Shown here one piece after another: positions 41,390 through 51,022 of a DNA stretch of 64,000 nucleotides. The notes under the pieces were generated by a model that was given only the letters and a program-made list of their open reading frames with translations, had not been told where the DNA came from and searched no databases. Both the position numbers and the translations under genes were made by a program. Within the stretch, counting starts at the first letter, position 1. The number at the start of each line of letters is the position of its first letter. Source of the stretch: Maribacter aquivivus (lineage in GTDB: Bacteria > Bacteroidota > Bacteroidia > Flavobacteriales > Flavobacteriaceae); contig NZ_FQZX01000001.1 of the NCBI RefSeq assembly GCF_900142175.1, positions 930,001 to 994,000 of the forward strand. The letters run 5' to 3'.

Positions 41390-42610
41390 ATGAAATCTAA
41401 CAAAACAGCCTTACTCTTTATTTTTATTACAATTCTTGTTGATGTAATAGGTATCGGTATTATTTTACCTATTATTCCCGAATTGATAATGGAATTAACG
41501 GGTGAGGGTAATCACATGGCAATTATCTATGGTATGTGGCTGACCACAGCATTTGCAGGTATGCAATTTTTGTTTTCTCCGGTACTAGGTGAAATATCCG
41601 ATAGATTTGGTAGAAGACCCATATTACTTTTAGCGCTTTTAGGTCTTAGTATAGATTATTTAATTCACGCTTGGGCGCCAACAATTACTTGGTTATTCTT
41701 AGGTCGTTTCTTAGCGGGAATAACTGGTGCTAGTTTTACCGTTGCTTCTGCATATATTGCTGATGTAAGTACCAAAGAAAATAAGGCAAAGAACTTTGGA
41801 TTAATTGGTGCAGCATTCGGAATTGGATTTATAATCGGTCCCGGGATTGGGGGATTTTTCGGGGAGATCAATATTCGACTTCCATTTTACATAGCTGCAG
41901 GCTTAACATTTGCCAACTTTCTTTTTGGCTATTTCTTTGTTCCAGAATCTTTGGCTCCTGAAAATAGAAGACAGATAAATTTTTCAAAAATGATTCCGGG
42001 AGTTTCTTTGTTTGCATTACGAAATTATAAAGGTATTTTATTATTGATTTCCGCCTTCTTCTTGGCAAATCTTGCCGGTCAGGCCTTGCCATCAACATGG
42101 TCATATTACGGAATTGAGCGATATGATTGGACTCCAAAACAAATAGGATTGTCGCTAATGGTCGTAGGCTTGTTAGTTGCAATCGTACAAGGGTTTTTAG
42201 TAGGTAAGATTGTAAAGAAGTTTGGAAAACGAAAAGTAATTACATTCGGATTTTTGTTATGGACGGTTGGTATGTTCTTATTTTCTTTCGCTAAAGAACC
42301 GTGGATGCTTTATGCGTTCTTAATTCCGTATGCATTAGGCGGTATTGCTGGTCCTACTGTGCAAGGCGTAATTTCTAACCAAGTGTCTGAAAAGGAACAG
42401 GGAATTTTACAAGGATCAATTACCGGTCTAGTTAGTATTACGGCTATACTTGGGCAATTCATCTTTGCGCCCGTGTTTTATTATTTTATACGTCCTGAGG
42501 CATCAATTTACTTTCCTGGAGCACCATATGCTCTTGCGGCAGTATTTCTCTTAGCGGCTTTTATTTTAGCGTCCACAGCTATAAAAAGGATGGATGTAGA
42601 GCCAGATTAA
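41390..42610 (+). CDS. TCR/Tet-type MFS drug:H+ antiporter
   Basis: 406-aa twelve-helix major facilitator of the TetA-like branch. Motif A GEISDRFGRRPILLLALLG lies near residues 65-83, and motif C-like GIGFIIGPGIGGFFGEI near 144. Start at the ATG 41390 (MKSNKTALLFIF); a TTG two codons upstream is less likely. Presumed efflux of hydrophobic drugs, but chromosomal homologues in flavobacteria often have no known substrate; resistance should not be assumed. Confidence 0.88.
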   Translation: MKSNKTALLFIFITILVDVIGIGIILPIIPELIMELTGEGNHMAIIYGMWLTTAFAGMQFLFSPVLGEISDRFGRRPILLLALLGLSIDYLIHAWAPTITWLFLGRFLAGITGASFTVASAYIADVSTKENKAKNFGLIGAAFGIGFIIGPGIGGFFGEINIRLPFYIAAGLTFANFLFGYFFVPESLAPENRRQINFSKMIPGVSLFALRNYKGILLLISAFFLANLAGQALPSTWSYYGIERYDWTPKQIGLSLMVVGLLVAIVQGFLVGKIVKKFGKRKVITFGFLLWTVGMFLFSFAKEPWMLYAFLIPYALGGIAGPTVQGVISNQVSEKEQGILQGSITGLVSITAILGQFIFAPVFYYFIRPEASIYFPGAPYALAAVFLLAAFILASTAIKRMDVEPD

Positions 42611-42630
42611 AATCTTTTTTCAATTTAGGA

Positions 42631-42657
42631 TGTAACATTTTTTAATTTTTAAATCTA
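42631..42657 (+). promoter_or_regulatory. ECF-sigma-type promoter of the hydrolase-sigma operon
   Basis: TGTAAC (42631-42636), then 16 bp, then ATCTA (42653-42657), 29 bp before the hydrolase ATG. The AAC -35 core and spacing fit ECF promoters, suggesting autoregulation by the sigma factor encoded downstream. A similar arrangement (GCAAC...ATCCTATAG) occurs at 59289-59321. Confidence 0.4.
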
Positions 42658-42686
42658 AAGGGGGAACAAAACAAAAAACTCTTACG

Positions 42687-43529
42687 ATGAAAACAATTAA
42701 AATTTTACTATTCGGATTGCTAATTCTTTCCTCACTTTCAATAACTGCGCAAGACAAAACTTTTGAAGTTGATGTCATAGGCGAAGGAGACCCAATTCTA
42801 TTATTTCCAGGCTTTACTTGTACTGGCGATGTTTGGAATGCGACCGTAAACGAACTATCAAAGAATTACGAATGCCATGTATTTACTTTTGCGGGCTTTG
42901 GAGATGTACCGGCAATTGAAAAACCATGGTTACCAAAAATTAAAGAAGATATTTTGGAATACGTTTCACAAAATAAATTAGAAAATCCTGTTTTGCTAGG
43001 TCATAGTTTAGGTGGTGCTTTGGCATTGTGGATGGCAGCAGATGGCAATTCATTTAAAGAACTGATAATTGTTGATGCTTTACCATCAACGGGTGCTTTA
43101 ATGATGCCCAATTTTAAAAGTGAGTATATGGTGTATGATTCGCCATATAATAAACAGCTATTAGCTATGAACGATGCCGATTTTGAAGCTATGGCACAGC
43201 AAATGGCGAGTAGTATGACCAAAGAAAAATTGAATCAAGAAAAAATTAAAAATTGGATGATTCAGGCAGATCGTGAAACCTATGTCTATGGATATACAGA
43301 TTTATTAAAGTTAGATTTACGTGAAGATTTGGCTAAGATAAATTCACCGGTTACTATTTTGGCCGCTACAGAACCTTATGGTTTGGATATGGCAAAATCT
43401 ACTTATGAACTACAGTATAAAGCGCTTGTAGAATACACCATTGAATTTGCTAATGGGTCATCTCACTTTATCATGTATGATCAACCACAATGGTTTATCG
43501 AAAATCTTAAAAATGCGTTGAACGATTAA
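42687..43529 (+). CDS. Secreted alpha/beta hydrolase
   Basis: 280-aa hydrolase with a Sec signal peptide (about 1-21, ending ITAQ). Nucleophile elbow GHSLGGALAL near residue 105, oxyanion region LFPGFTCTGDVW near 39, acid likely D in ATEPYGLD near 230, and His in SSHFIMYDQP near 260. Substrate unknown. It is the first gene of a three-gene unit; the stop overlaps the sigma ATG by 1 bp. Coupling of a periplasmic hydrolase to an ECF sigma factor suggests envelope or extracytoplasmic stress response. Confidence 0.87.
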   Translation: MKTIKILLFGLLILSSLSITAQDKTFEVDVIGEGDPILLFPGFTCTGDVWNATVNELSKNYECHVFTFAGFGDVPAIEKPWLPKIKEDILEYVSQNKLENPVLLGHSLGGALALWMAADGNSFKELIIVDALPSTGALMMPNFKSEYMVYDSPYNKQLLAMNDADFEAMAQQMASSMTKEKLNQEKIKNWMIQADRETYVYGYTDLLKLDLREDLAKINSPVTILAATEPYGLDMAKSTYELQYKALVEYTIEFANGSSHFIMYDQPQWFIENLKNALND

Positions 43530-44023
43530 TGGGGTCTAAAGAAATTACATATCAGAAGATTTACGAAGAAAACTATCCTAAAGTTATGCGATTGTGTATG
43601 GGGTATACGGTAGGTAATGATGCTCTTGCCAAAGATTTAGCTCAAGAAACTTTTATTAAAGTGTGGCAGAATTTAGAAGGATTTAGAAATGAAAGCGGAC
43701 TTTCAACTTGGATCTACCGAATTTGCGTGAACACATGCTTGGCAGAAATACGACGGGAACGCAAAAAGGATAGAAACCTGCAAATTGATAGTCTTCAGGT
43801 TAGCGATGCTAGCGACAATGCTACTGATAAGGAAGATATGCTGGTTCAGCTTTATAAATGCATCAATAAATTAAGTAGCACTAATAAAGCTATAATCTTA
43901 TTGGAGTTAGAAGGATTACCCCAGCTAGAAATTTCAGAGATCATGGGAATTAAGTATGAAGCTATCCGTACTAGAATACATAGAATAAAACAACAACTTA
44001 CAAAATGTGTCCACAATGAATAA
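43529..44023 (+). CDS. ECF RNA polymerase sigma factor
   Basis: 164-aa sigma-70-like factor with only regions 2 and 4. Region 2: DLAQETFIKVWQNLEGFR near residue 37 and STWIYRICVNTCLAEIRR near 58. Region 4: LEGLPQLEISEIMGIKYEAI near 130, followed by RTRIHRIKQQL. ATG overlaps the hydrolase stop (TAATG). Presumably transcribes its own operon through the element at 42631. The next gene overlaps its 3' end and probably encodes its regulator. Confidence 0.93.
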   Translation: MGSKEITYQKIYEENYPKVMRLCMGYTVGNDALAKDLAQETFIKVWQNLEGFRNESGLSTWIYRICVNTCLAEIRRERKKDRNLQIDSLQVSDASDNATDKEDMLVQLYKCINKLSSTNKAIILLELEGLPQLEISEIMGIKYEAIRTRIHRIKQQLTKCVHNE

Positions 44024-44591
44024 TTTTGAAGATTTACAGAATAAATGGCAGAACCAAACTACAATTTCTGCCACTGAAGACGGATTTCAATCGCTTTTAA
44101 AAAGTGTAAAATCCATAGAACAAAAACAAAGAACAGGTAATATTGTTTTAACCATCACTATTATTATTCTGGTTGCGTTTCTCCTTTATGTTTCCGGATA
44201 TAATAGTACTACCTTCTTACTTGGAATAGGCTTAATGATTGGTAGTTTGGTGGTTAGAATAGCTGTTGAGTTATATAGCTTAAAAAAGTTAAGAACTATA
44301 AATTTCAGCAAAGAGTCAAATACTTTTCGCAATGATTTAACCCATTATTATAGTTTTAGAAAGTACGTCCATTACTTAATCACACCATTGACAATAGGTG
44401 TTTATACCGTTGGGTTTATTATTTTATTGCCTTTATTTAAAGCCACTTTATCGCATGGGTTTTATCTATATATTTTATGTTCATCAGTCGCGTTTTTGGT
44501 GCTGTTCTCTGTGTTTTTATACAAACAAGTAAAGAATGAACTCTATAAATTGAAACAATTACAATTGGATGATGAAGCCATTAATTTGTGA
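44016..44591 (+). CDS. Four-TM membrane protein, putative anti-sigma partner
   Basis: 191-aa protein: a short cytoplasmic N-terminus MNNFEDLQNKWQNQ, as seen in many Bacteroidetes sigma-associated proteins, then four hydrophobic helices at about 39-60, 62-86, 115-137 and 142-165, then a charged tail. ATG at 44016 is preferred over GTG at 44007; overlap with sigma is 8 bp. No zinc anti-sigma motif is seen, so the anti-sigma role is inferred from position and the N-terminal pattern. Confidence 0.72.
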   Translation: MNNFEDLQNKWQNQTTISATEDGFQSLLKSVKSIEQKQRTGNIVLTITIIILVAFLLYVSGYNSTTFLLGIGLMIGSLVVRIAVELYSLKKLRTINFSKESNTFRNDLTHYYSFRKYVHYLITPLTIGVYTVGFIILLPLFKATLSHGFYLYILCSSVAFLVLFSVFLYKQVKNELYKLKQLQLDDEAINL

Positions 44592-44648
44592 TAGCCATGT
44601 TAAATGACTTATTAAACCCATATTACTTATTATCTTTATAAGAATAAT

Positions 44649-45098
44649 ATGGGTCTAATGAAATACGTACTTAGTTACTTTTTACTTTTCTGTCTTTGTT
44701 TAACCAGTTGCACCTCGCAGAAAAAACTACAAACGGAAACTCCGTTCAAAATTGGTGAAGCTAGTAGCCAACCCTATGTTGGCGGACGAGAAGAAAGCGG
44801 TTCTGGTACTGAATTACGTATTCCGGTTTCATTACTTGAAAATTCTGATATCGAATTATATGAAGTTTATTTTCGTGGTAAGCAGGTAAAGGCATTTGTG
44901 AATACGGTAGATAATCAAAACATGATTGTAGTTAGAATACCTAATAACAATCCTGAATCATCTGAAACATTAGATTTAAAATTAGATACAGATGAGGCTG
45001 TTATAAGTTATAATGAAGATGGAGAAATGAAATATGCTAAAGTAAATGGCATAAAACAAAAGCAACCATTAATTTATAAGGACGCACCCAAAAACTAA
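44649..45098 (+). CDS. Small lipoprotein, function unknown
   Basis: 149-aa lipoprotein: hydrophobic signal FLLFCLCLTSC with C21 lipidated, then a soluble domain with strand-like pattern (IELYEVYFRGKQVKAFVNTV). I do not recognise the family. Two possible ATGs, residues 1 and 4. A 7-of-8 -7 match (TATCTTTA) lies at 44631-44638. It could belong to the sigma regulon next door, but the 57-bp gap leaves this open. Confidence 0.7.
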   Translation: MGLMKYVLSYFLLFCLCLTSCTSQKKLQTETPFKIGEASSQPYVGGREESGSGTELRIPVSLLENSDIELYEVYFRGKQVKAFVNTVDNQNMIVVRIPNNNPESSETLDLKLDTDEAVISYNEDGEMKYAKVNGIKQKQPLIYKDAPKN

Positions 45099-45103
45099 CT
45101 TTG
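45096..45103 (+). promoter_or_regulatory. Bacteroidetes -7 promoter element for the flippase operon
   Basis: TAACTTTG matches TAnnTTTG exactly; its first bases are the stop codon of the preceding lipoprotein gene. 46 bp before the TTG start at 45150. Confidence 0.45.
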
Positions 45104-45149
45104 TAACTAGGCTTTTAATAGGTACTTTTATCGCCTGAATGTATAGTGC

Positions 45150-46610
45150 TTGAATCCACTCAAAAAACTTTTTAAACAAACTGCAATCTATGGCTTGGCA
45201 ACTGTCTTGCCTAGGATGATTTCGTTTTTACTTGTGCCCATTTATACAGATGTAATGGCACCAGGGAAGTATGGAGAAGTAACTCTTATTTTTTCTTGGT
45301 TTGCAATTTTCAATGTTTTTTTAGCCTACGGAATGGAAACTGCCTTTTTCCGTTTTTACAAGGAGTCAGAAAATAGAAAGAAAGTCGTTAGTACATCATT
45401 ATTGTCTATCATGGGCTCTACAGCTTTATTGGTACTAATAGGTGTCTTTTTCAAGGAGAAATTATCCCTAGCTTTAAATATTGATTTGCCTTTCATGAAT
45501 TATGTGTTAGGAATTTTAGCACTAGACGCCTTGGCAATTATACCTTTTGCATGGCTTAGAGCAAATGAAAAACCAATGCGTTACGCAATAGTCAAAATAC
45601 TTAATGTATCGCTTAACTTAGGTCTTACTTTATTTTTCTTGATTCTGTTACCTAAGATGGCAGAAGGAACTTCAGAAGGGTTTCTACAATCTTTTTATAA
45701 GCCTGATTACGAAATTCCATATATCTTGATTGCAAATCTGTTTGCAAGCGGAGTTACTTTATTGTTGATGATTAGGGTCTACATTCGTAGACCTTATGTG
45801 TTCGATAAGGATCTTTGGAAAAGAATGGTTCGTTATGCAATGCCAGTTATGGTTGCCGGTGTAGCATTTACTATCAATGAAGTATTTGACAGGTATTTAC
45901 TTTCTGAATTGTTGCCTGTAGGTATTGCAAAAAGTGAAATGGGTAAATATTCAGCATGTTATAAATTGGCACTTTTTATGACACTATTTGCTACTGCCTT
46001 TCGTATGGGTATTGAGCCATTTTTCTTTAGCCACTCAGACACCAAGAATCCGCAAAAGGCGTATGCGCAAATAACCAACTACTTCGTTGTTATGGGTAGT
46101 GTAATATTGCTTACAGTTGTTGTCTTTGCAGATGTTTTAAAGCGGTTTTTAGTGTTAAATGAAGCATATTGGGATGCAATGCCAATTGTTCCCTTAATTG
46201 TATTAGCAAGTTTCTTTCTAGGAATCTATCACAATCTATCTGTTTGGTACAAGGTGACCGACCGAACAAAATTTGGAGCTTATATTTCTATGATAGGTGC
46301 TGTTTTGACTATAATTGTCAATCTAATTTTCATTCCGTATTTTGGGTATATGGCATCAGCCGTTGCAACTTTATTAGCCTATGGCACCATGATGTTACTT
46401 TCGTTTTATTTCGGGCGTATGTATTATCCTATCCCGTATAACTTTAGAAAAATTATCTTTTATTTAGTAGTATCCATCTTGTTTTCTGTAATATCATTTT
46501 ACATTTTTGATAGGAATCTTTTTATTGGAATACCGTTATTACTACTGTTCTTAGGCTTGGTGTATAAATTGGAGTTTCAGAATCTTAAAAAATTATATTT
46601 AAATAGATGA
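45150..46610 (+). CDS. Wzx-type oligosaccharide flippase (MOP superfamily)
   Basis: 486-aa membrane protein with about fourteen helices, of the polysaccharide biosynthesis/flippase family (MATE/MOP fold). The start is TTG at 45150 with an amphipathic [19 protein letters not shown]; the following [18 protein letters not shown] is the family hallmark. It moves undecaprenyl-linked glycans or lipid II-like precursors across the inner membrane. Overlaps dut by 4 bp (ATGA). It is far from the polysaccharide block at 1-8921, which lacks a flippase in this window, so functional pairing is possible but unproven. Confidence 0.88.
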   Translation: MNPLKKLFKQTAIYGLATVLPRMISFLLVPIYTDVMAPGKYGEVTLIFSWFAIFNVFLAYGMETAFFRFYKESENRKKVVSTSLLSIMGSTALLVLIGVFFKEKLSLALNIDLPFMNYVLGILALDALAIIPFAWLRANEKPMRYAIVKILNVSLNLGLTLFFLILLPKMAEGTSEGFLQSFYKPDYEIPYILIANLFASGVTLLLMIRVYIRRPYVFDKDLWKRMVRYAMPVMVAGVAFTINEVFDRYLLSELLPVGIAKSEMGKYSACYKLALFMTLFATAFRMGIEPFFFSHSDTKNPQKAYAQITNYFVVMGSVILLTVVVFADVLKRFLVLNEAYWDAMPIVPLIVLASFFLGIYHNLSVWYKVTDRTKFGAYISMIGAVLTIIVNLIFIPYFGYMASAVATLLAYGTMMLLSFYFGRMYYPIPYNFRKIIFYLVVSILFSVISFYIFDRNLFIGIPLLLLFLGLVYKLEFQNLKKLYLNR

Positions 46611-47041
46611 ACATAAAAATCATAAATAAGTCGAATCACGACTTGCCGCATTACGAAACAAGTGCTTCTGCTGGTATGGACTTAAGAGCTAATCTTGCTG
46701 AAGCTGTTACTTTGCAACCTTTAGGTAGAGCCATTATACCAACTGGTCTTTTTATTGAATTACCGGTAGGTATTGAAGCTCAGGTAAGACCTAGAAGTGG
46801 TCTTGCCGCTAAAAAAGGAATAACGGTACTTAATGCCCCTGGCACAATAGATGCTGATTATAGAGGAGAAGTTGGGGTGATATTGATAAACCTTGGTAGT
46901 GAAGATTTTGTGGTAGAAAACGGTGAACGTATAGCGCAAATGGTCATTGCTAAGCATGAACGCGCTGAGTGGAATCTTGTGGATAATCTATCTGAAACTG
47001 CAAGAGGAGAAGGCGGATTTGGTAGTACCGGTGTAAAGTAG
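46607..47041 (+). CDS. dut: dUTP diphosphatase
   Basis: 144-aa trimeric dUTPase converting dUTP to dUMP and PPi. All five motifs are visible: SAGMDLRA near 21, [12 protein letters not shown] near 63, [11 protein letters not shown] near 81, GERIAQMVI near 106 and the C-terminal GEGGFGSTG near 134. ATG overlaps the flippase stop. Complete and conventional. Confidence 0.96.
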   Translation: MNIKIINKSNHDLPHYETSASAGMDLRANLAEAVTLQPLGRAIIPTGLFIELPVGIEAQVRPRSGLAAKKGITVLNAPGTIDADYRGEVGVILINLGSEDFVVENGERIAQMVIAKHERAEWNLVDNLSETARGEGGFGSTGVK

Positions 47042-47057
47042 TTTCTAAATTGTAGAT

Positions 47058-47999
47058 ATGAAGAAGTTGATTTTTTTGTGCTTGCTTGTCGGTGTTGGTA
47101 ATATACCAATGCAGTCCTATGCGCAAGAAAATCAAGAATTAGAAGTAGAGCAAAGTGCAGAAGTATTTCTTGAAGAATATTCTGATACTTTTCAAGAGAA
47201 TTTTTTTGAAGGATTAAAGCAAATGGGAATACGAAATTATGACCGTGCCATAACCTACTTTTTAGAATGTAAGCGTCTACAGCCGCAAAATACCGTTGTT
47301 ACTTTTGAACTTGCCAAGTTTCATTTGTATGATAAACAATTTATACTCGCTCAAGAATATGCCCTAGAAGCATTAAACGGTGAACCAGAAAATTACTGGT
47401 ACGCTGAAACACTTGTTAATGTTGTTGATGCTAGAAAATCTGTACTAGAAGAGGTGAAAGCAGATTTACCTTGGAGTAATATTGAACTAAGGGGTAATTT
47501 GGCAGAAATCTATTTTTTAAACGCAGATTACGTTACTGCAAAGTCTGTTTTAAAAGGAATTAAAACGTCAAAAAAACAAAAGTATTTAGAGCAGAAAATT
47601 AATGACTCAATTGCGAAACAAAAAAAGTTGGTTATACCTGTAGCAAAGGTAGAAAGAACGGAATCTTCTGGAGATTTAAATAGTGTAGATGGGTATAAGT
47701 CAAAAATTGAAACCTTGCTTACTGCCGGTTCTAACAATGATATTTTACTTGAAACAACAGAAGAGGCAATGGAACGTTTCCCTTCTCAACCTTATTTCTA
47801 TTATGCCAACGGAGCAGCTTTAAACAAAGCGCTGAAATATAAAGATGCTATTGATATTCTAGAGACGGCTTTAGACTACATAGTTGATGATACTACATTA
47901 GAAAATGCTATTTATAAAGAATTGGCAAATGCATATACGGCTACCAATAATACGTCTAAAGCAAATATGTACCTTAGTAAAATTAAATCAGGATTTTAA
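47058..47999 (+). CDS. TPR-repeat periplasmic protein
   Basis: 313-aa exported protein with a Sec signal (about 1-22, QSYAQ) and TPR-like helices: NYDRAITYFLECKRLQPQNT near 60, FILAQEYALEALNGEPENYW near 95, and AIDILETALDYI near 270. It sits between dut and the DUF4292 lipoprotein gene, whose ATG begins directly after its stop. A scaffold role in the envelope, perhaps with the following DUF4292 and EnvC-like proteins, is inference from the gene order. Confidence 0.85.
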   Translation: MKKLIFLCLLVGVGNIPMQSYAQENQELEVEQSAEVFLEEYSDTFQENFFEGLKQMGIRNYDRAITYFLECKRLQPQNTVVTFELAKFHLYDKQFILAQEYALEALNGEPENYWYAETLVNVVDARKSVLEEVKADLPWSNIELRGNLAEIYFLNADYVTAKSVLKGIKTSKKQKYLEQKINDSIAKQKKLVIPVAKVERTESSGDLNSVDGYKSKIETLLTAGSNNDILLETTEEAMERFPSQPYFYYANGAALNKALKYKDAIDILETALDYIVDDTTLENAIYKELANAYTATNNTSKANMYLSKIKSGF

Positions 48000-48785
48000 A
48001 TGATGAAGTTTTTGAGTATGATGAAGATAAAATATGCTTTACTAGTGGTCGCGGTAGTTTTTATGGCGTCTTGTAAAAGTGCAAAGGTGATTTCTGGAGG
48101 TACAGTAGATGCAAAATTATCATCTAAATCGGTGATAAAAGCGCATTACCAAAACGAAGCTGGATTTAAGACCTTAGCAGGTAGGGTTAAAATTGCTTAT
48201 TCTGATGGTGAATCTTCTCAGAGTGTTTCGGTAAGCTTACGAATGGAAAAAGACAAAGCCATTTGGATGAGTGCACCCTTGGGTATTGTAAAAGCATATA
48301 TTACACCAGATAGAGTTTCTTTTTATAATAAATTGGAGAACGAATATTTTGATGGTGATTTTTCATATTTAAGTAAATTGTTAGGTACTGAAGTAGATTT
48401 TTCAATCTTACAAAATTTATTGACCGGTCAAGCTATCGTAGACTTACGACTAGAGAAATATGATATAGGTATCTCTGAAGACACGTACAGGCTTACTCCA
48501 AAACAACAGGGAACCTTATATAAAACCCTATTTCAATTGGAGCCTAAAAACTATAAAATGGCTATGCAACAACTTTCTCAACCACAAGAGAAACGTTTAT
48601 TGGAGATTGTCTATAAAAATTATCAGAGTATAGATAAAGAAGTTTTGCCCAATGAAATTATAGTTAGGGCAATTAGTAAAGACAAGGTAAATAATATTGA
48701 CCTTGAATTTAAAAGTTTGGAATTGAACGGAACAGTGAATTTTCCATATTCGATACCAAAAGGATTTAATGAAATAGAGCTTTAA
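48000..48785 (+). CDS. DUF4292 lipoprotein
   Basis: 261-aa lipoprotein with lipobox VVFMASC, C near residue 25. The body matches the DUF4292 pattern, related in fold to LolB/LolA-type lipid-binding beta cones: TLAGRVKIAYSDGE near 58, WMSAPLGIVKAYITPDRVSF near 90. It may assist lipoprotein or lipid transfer; inference. Two adjacent ATGs start it with no gap after the TPR gene. The EnvC-like gene begins 4 bp after its stop. Confidence 0.87.
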   Translation: MMKFLSMMKIKYALLVVAVVFMASCKSAKVISGGTVDAKLSSKSVIKAHYQNEAGFKTLAGRVKIAYSDGESSQSVSVSLRMEKDKAIWMSAPLGIVKAYITPDRVSFYNKLENEYFDGDFSYLSKLLGTEVDFSILQNLLTGQAIVDLRLEKYDIGISEDTYRLTPKQQGTLYKTLFQLEPKNYKMAMQQLSQPQEKRLLEIVYKNYQSIDKEVLPNEIIVRAISKDKVNNIDLEFKSLELNGTVNFPYSIPKGFNEIEL

Positions 48786-48789
48786 AAAG

Positions 48790-50013
48790 ATGTTGTTCAA
48801 ACTTAAATACGGTCTTTTTCTTTTAGTGCTGTTCACTACAGTTGCTACTTTTGCGCAGACAAGTGAACAAAAAGCCTTAGAGGAAAAACGCGAGCAACTG
48901 CAAACTGAAATACGTGATATTAACCGGTTACTTTTTGCTGAGAAAAAAGAGAAAGGTAATGTCTTGGATCAGATGGAAGCATTGGATAAAAAGATTACTG
49001 TACGCCAACAATTAATTCGAGTTACCAATCAACAATCTAACTTGTTGAACAGGCAGATCAATACCAACATCAGAAATATAGGGAAATTAAAGAATGAGCT
49101 GCAAGAAGTAAAGGACGAGTATGCTAAAATGATTCAAAAGTCATATCAGAACAAATCAAAACAAAATAGATTAATGTTCTTATTGTCTTCAGAAAGCTTC
49201 TTTCAAGCCTTTAAAAGACTTCAGTATATGAAGCAATATACTGACTATAGAAAAGAGCAAGGAGCTCAAATATTAGCTAAAACAGAAGAGCTTTCGCGGT
49301 TAAATTCAGATTTGAATGAAGAGCGTAAAGTAAAAGAGGTTTTGTTGGCGCAAAACAAAAAAGCAAAAAATCAATTATTTGCTGAAATACAGACTCAAAA
49401 AGCATTATTAGGTACTATTCGTAAAAATGAGAGTAAGTATACTAGTGCTATTGATAAGAAAAAGAAGGAATCTAGAAAAATAGATCAACAGATAGAAAAA
49501 TTGATTAGAAGTGCTATTGCGGCATCCAATAAAAAAACGGGAAGTACTACTAAAAATTCAAGCAAATTTGTATTAACACCCGAAGCTACGGTTATCGCAA
49601 ATAACTTTTCTGCAAATAAAGGTAAATTGATTTGGCCAGTAGAAAAGGGAATAAAAAGTCAAGGATTCGGAGTCTATGCTGATCCTGTTTATCCGGGAAT
49701 AAAGCACCAAAGTAACGGTGTAATCATAGCAACAGATGAAGGTTCAAAAGCTCGTGCCATTTTTGAAGGGGAAGTCATCGCTATTTTGGCGGTACCTGGC
49801 GGTAATAAAGGTGTTCAAATTAAACATGGTAATTTCATTAGCACCTATTACAACCTTTCTGAGCTATATGTAAAAAAAGGGGATAAGGTAACTAGTAAAG
49901 AAGAGCTTGGTGTTGTTTATACCAATAAAAACAATGGTCAAACCCGATTAAAATTTTACTTATACCAAGATACCTCTCGTCTTAACCCAGAAGATTGGGT
50001 GTATCGTCTTTAA
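48790..50013 (+). CDS. EnvC-like murein hydrolase activator (coiled coil + degenerate LytM)
   Basis: 407-aa periplasmic protein: signal peptide (about 1-22, ATFAQ), long coiled coil about 25-235, and an M23/LytM domain about 280-405. Zinc ligands are degenerate: the usual HxGxD reads KHQSNGV and the usual HxH reads YYNLS, so catalysis is unlikely. That is the EnvC pattern, an activator of amidases in septal peptidoglycan splitting. Last of the tightly packed dut-TPR-DUF4292 run. Confidence 0.9.
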   Translation: MLFKLKYGLFLLVLFTTVATFAQTSEQKALEEKREQLQTEIRDINRLLFAEKKEKGNVLDQMEALDKKITVRQQLIRVTNQQSNLLNRQINTNIRNIGKLKNELQEVKDEYAKMIQKSYQNKSKQNRLMFLLSSESFFQAFKRLQYMKQYTDYRKEQGAQILAKTEELSRLNSDLNEERKVKEVLLAQNKKAKNQLFAEIQTQKALLGTIRKNESKYTSAIDKKKKESRKIDQQIEKLIRSAIAASNKKTGSTTKNSSKFVLTPEATVIANNFSANKGKLIWPVEKGIKSQGFGVYADPVYPGIKHQSNGVIIATDEGSKARAIFEGEVIAILAVPGGNKGVQIKHGNFISTYYNLSELYVKKGDKVTSKEELGVVYTNKNNGQTRLKFYLYQDTSRLNPEDWVYRL

Positions 50014-50025
50014 AACTTTATAAAA

Positions 50026-50871
50026 ATGAGTCAACAACACACTATATCAGATATTAAAGGAAGCTTTGAATTACGTAACGGGGTAAAGATGCCGTACTTA
50101 GGTTTAGGAACCTATCAATCAGATAATGACCAAGAAGTTGTAGATGCGGTAAAGAGTGCACTTCAATTAGGGTATCGGCATATTGATACTGCGGCAGCAT
50201 ATAAAAATGAAGAAGGTGTAGGGCAAGGTATACGCGAAAGCGGAATAGATAGAAGTGAAATATTTTTGGTGACCAAAGTTTGGAATACTGACCAAGGATA
50301 TGATGAAACACTAAAAGCTTTTGATGCTAGTTTAAAACGTTTGGGTGTCGACTACCTAGATTTATACCTTATTCATTGGCCAGTTGCAGGAAAGTACAAA
50401 GAAACTTGGAGAGCTTTAGAATATCTGTATGCTCAAAAGAAAATTAGGGCAATAGGAGTAAGTAATTTTCTAAAACATCACTTAGAAGATCTGATGAGCG
50501 AATGTAAGGTGGTGCCTATGGTCAACCAAATGGAGTTTCATCCGTACTTGGTGCAGCAAGACCTTATCGATTTTTGTACTTCAAACGGAATTCAATACGA
50601 GTCTTGGTCTCCTTTTATGCAGGGTAAGGTGTTTGAATTAGATATTTGTGCGGACTTAGCTAAAAAATACAATAAGAGTGTGGCACAGATTATTTTGCGT
50701 TATAATCTGCAAAAAGGTATTGTTGCTATTCCAAAATCTGTACATGCCAAACGAATAGCATCTAATGCTGATATTTTTGATTTTGAGTTGTCTGTAGCTG
50801 ATATTACTTTTCTAGATGGCTTGGAAACAGGAGAACGTTCAGGTCCAGATCCCGATAACTTCAATTTTTAG
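50026..50871 (+). CDS. Aldo/keto reductase
   Basis: 281-aa NADPH-dependent reductase of the AKR5-like (2,5-diketogluconate reductase) branch. Signature motifs: RHIDTAAAYKNEEGVGQGI near 45 with D and catalytic Y, LVTKVW near 75 with the catalytic K, LIHWPV near 108 with H, and IPKSVHAKRIASN near 230 for the cofactor phosphate. Twelve bases after the EnvC-like gene. The substrate is probably a small aldehyde or ketone. Confidence 0.93.
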   Translation: MSQQHTISDIKGSFELRNGVKMPYLGLGTYQSDNDQEVVDAVKSALQLGYRHIDTAAAYKNEEGVGQGIRESGIDRSEIFLVTKVWNTDQGYDETLKAFDASLKRLGVDYLDLYLIHWPVAGKYKETWRALEYLYAQKKIRAIGVSNFLKHHLEDLMSECKVVPMVNQMEFHPYLVQQDLIDFCTSNGIQYESWSPFMQGKVFELDICADLAKKYNKSVAQIILRYNLQKGIVAIPKSVHAKRIASNADIFDFELSVADITFLDGLETGERSGPDPDNFNF

Positions 50872-51022
50872 TAGCTAATTTTATCAATACTATTTTTCTA
50901 TTATTTAAATAATATGATTTCTTTAATTCTATGTTATCATATTGATTTTCATAGTATTATGTAGGTGCGGGTTGATTAATTTTTCCGAATTTTACTGTAT
51001 TAATTAGTAAAAAGGAACTATT

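Noticed and set aside
41390..42610. Tetracycline resistance gene call for the MFS transporter
   Set aside because: Only the general TCR/Tet-type motifs are visible; chromosomal homologues are common and no mobile context or tetR partner is adjacent.
46169..46441. Open frame of 90 codons inside the flippase gene on the same strand
   Set aside because: Cys/Phe-rich shadow with no start context; the flippase frame is the conserved one.
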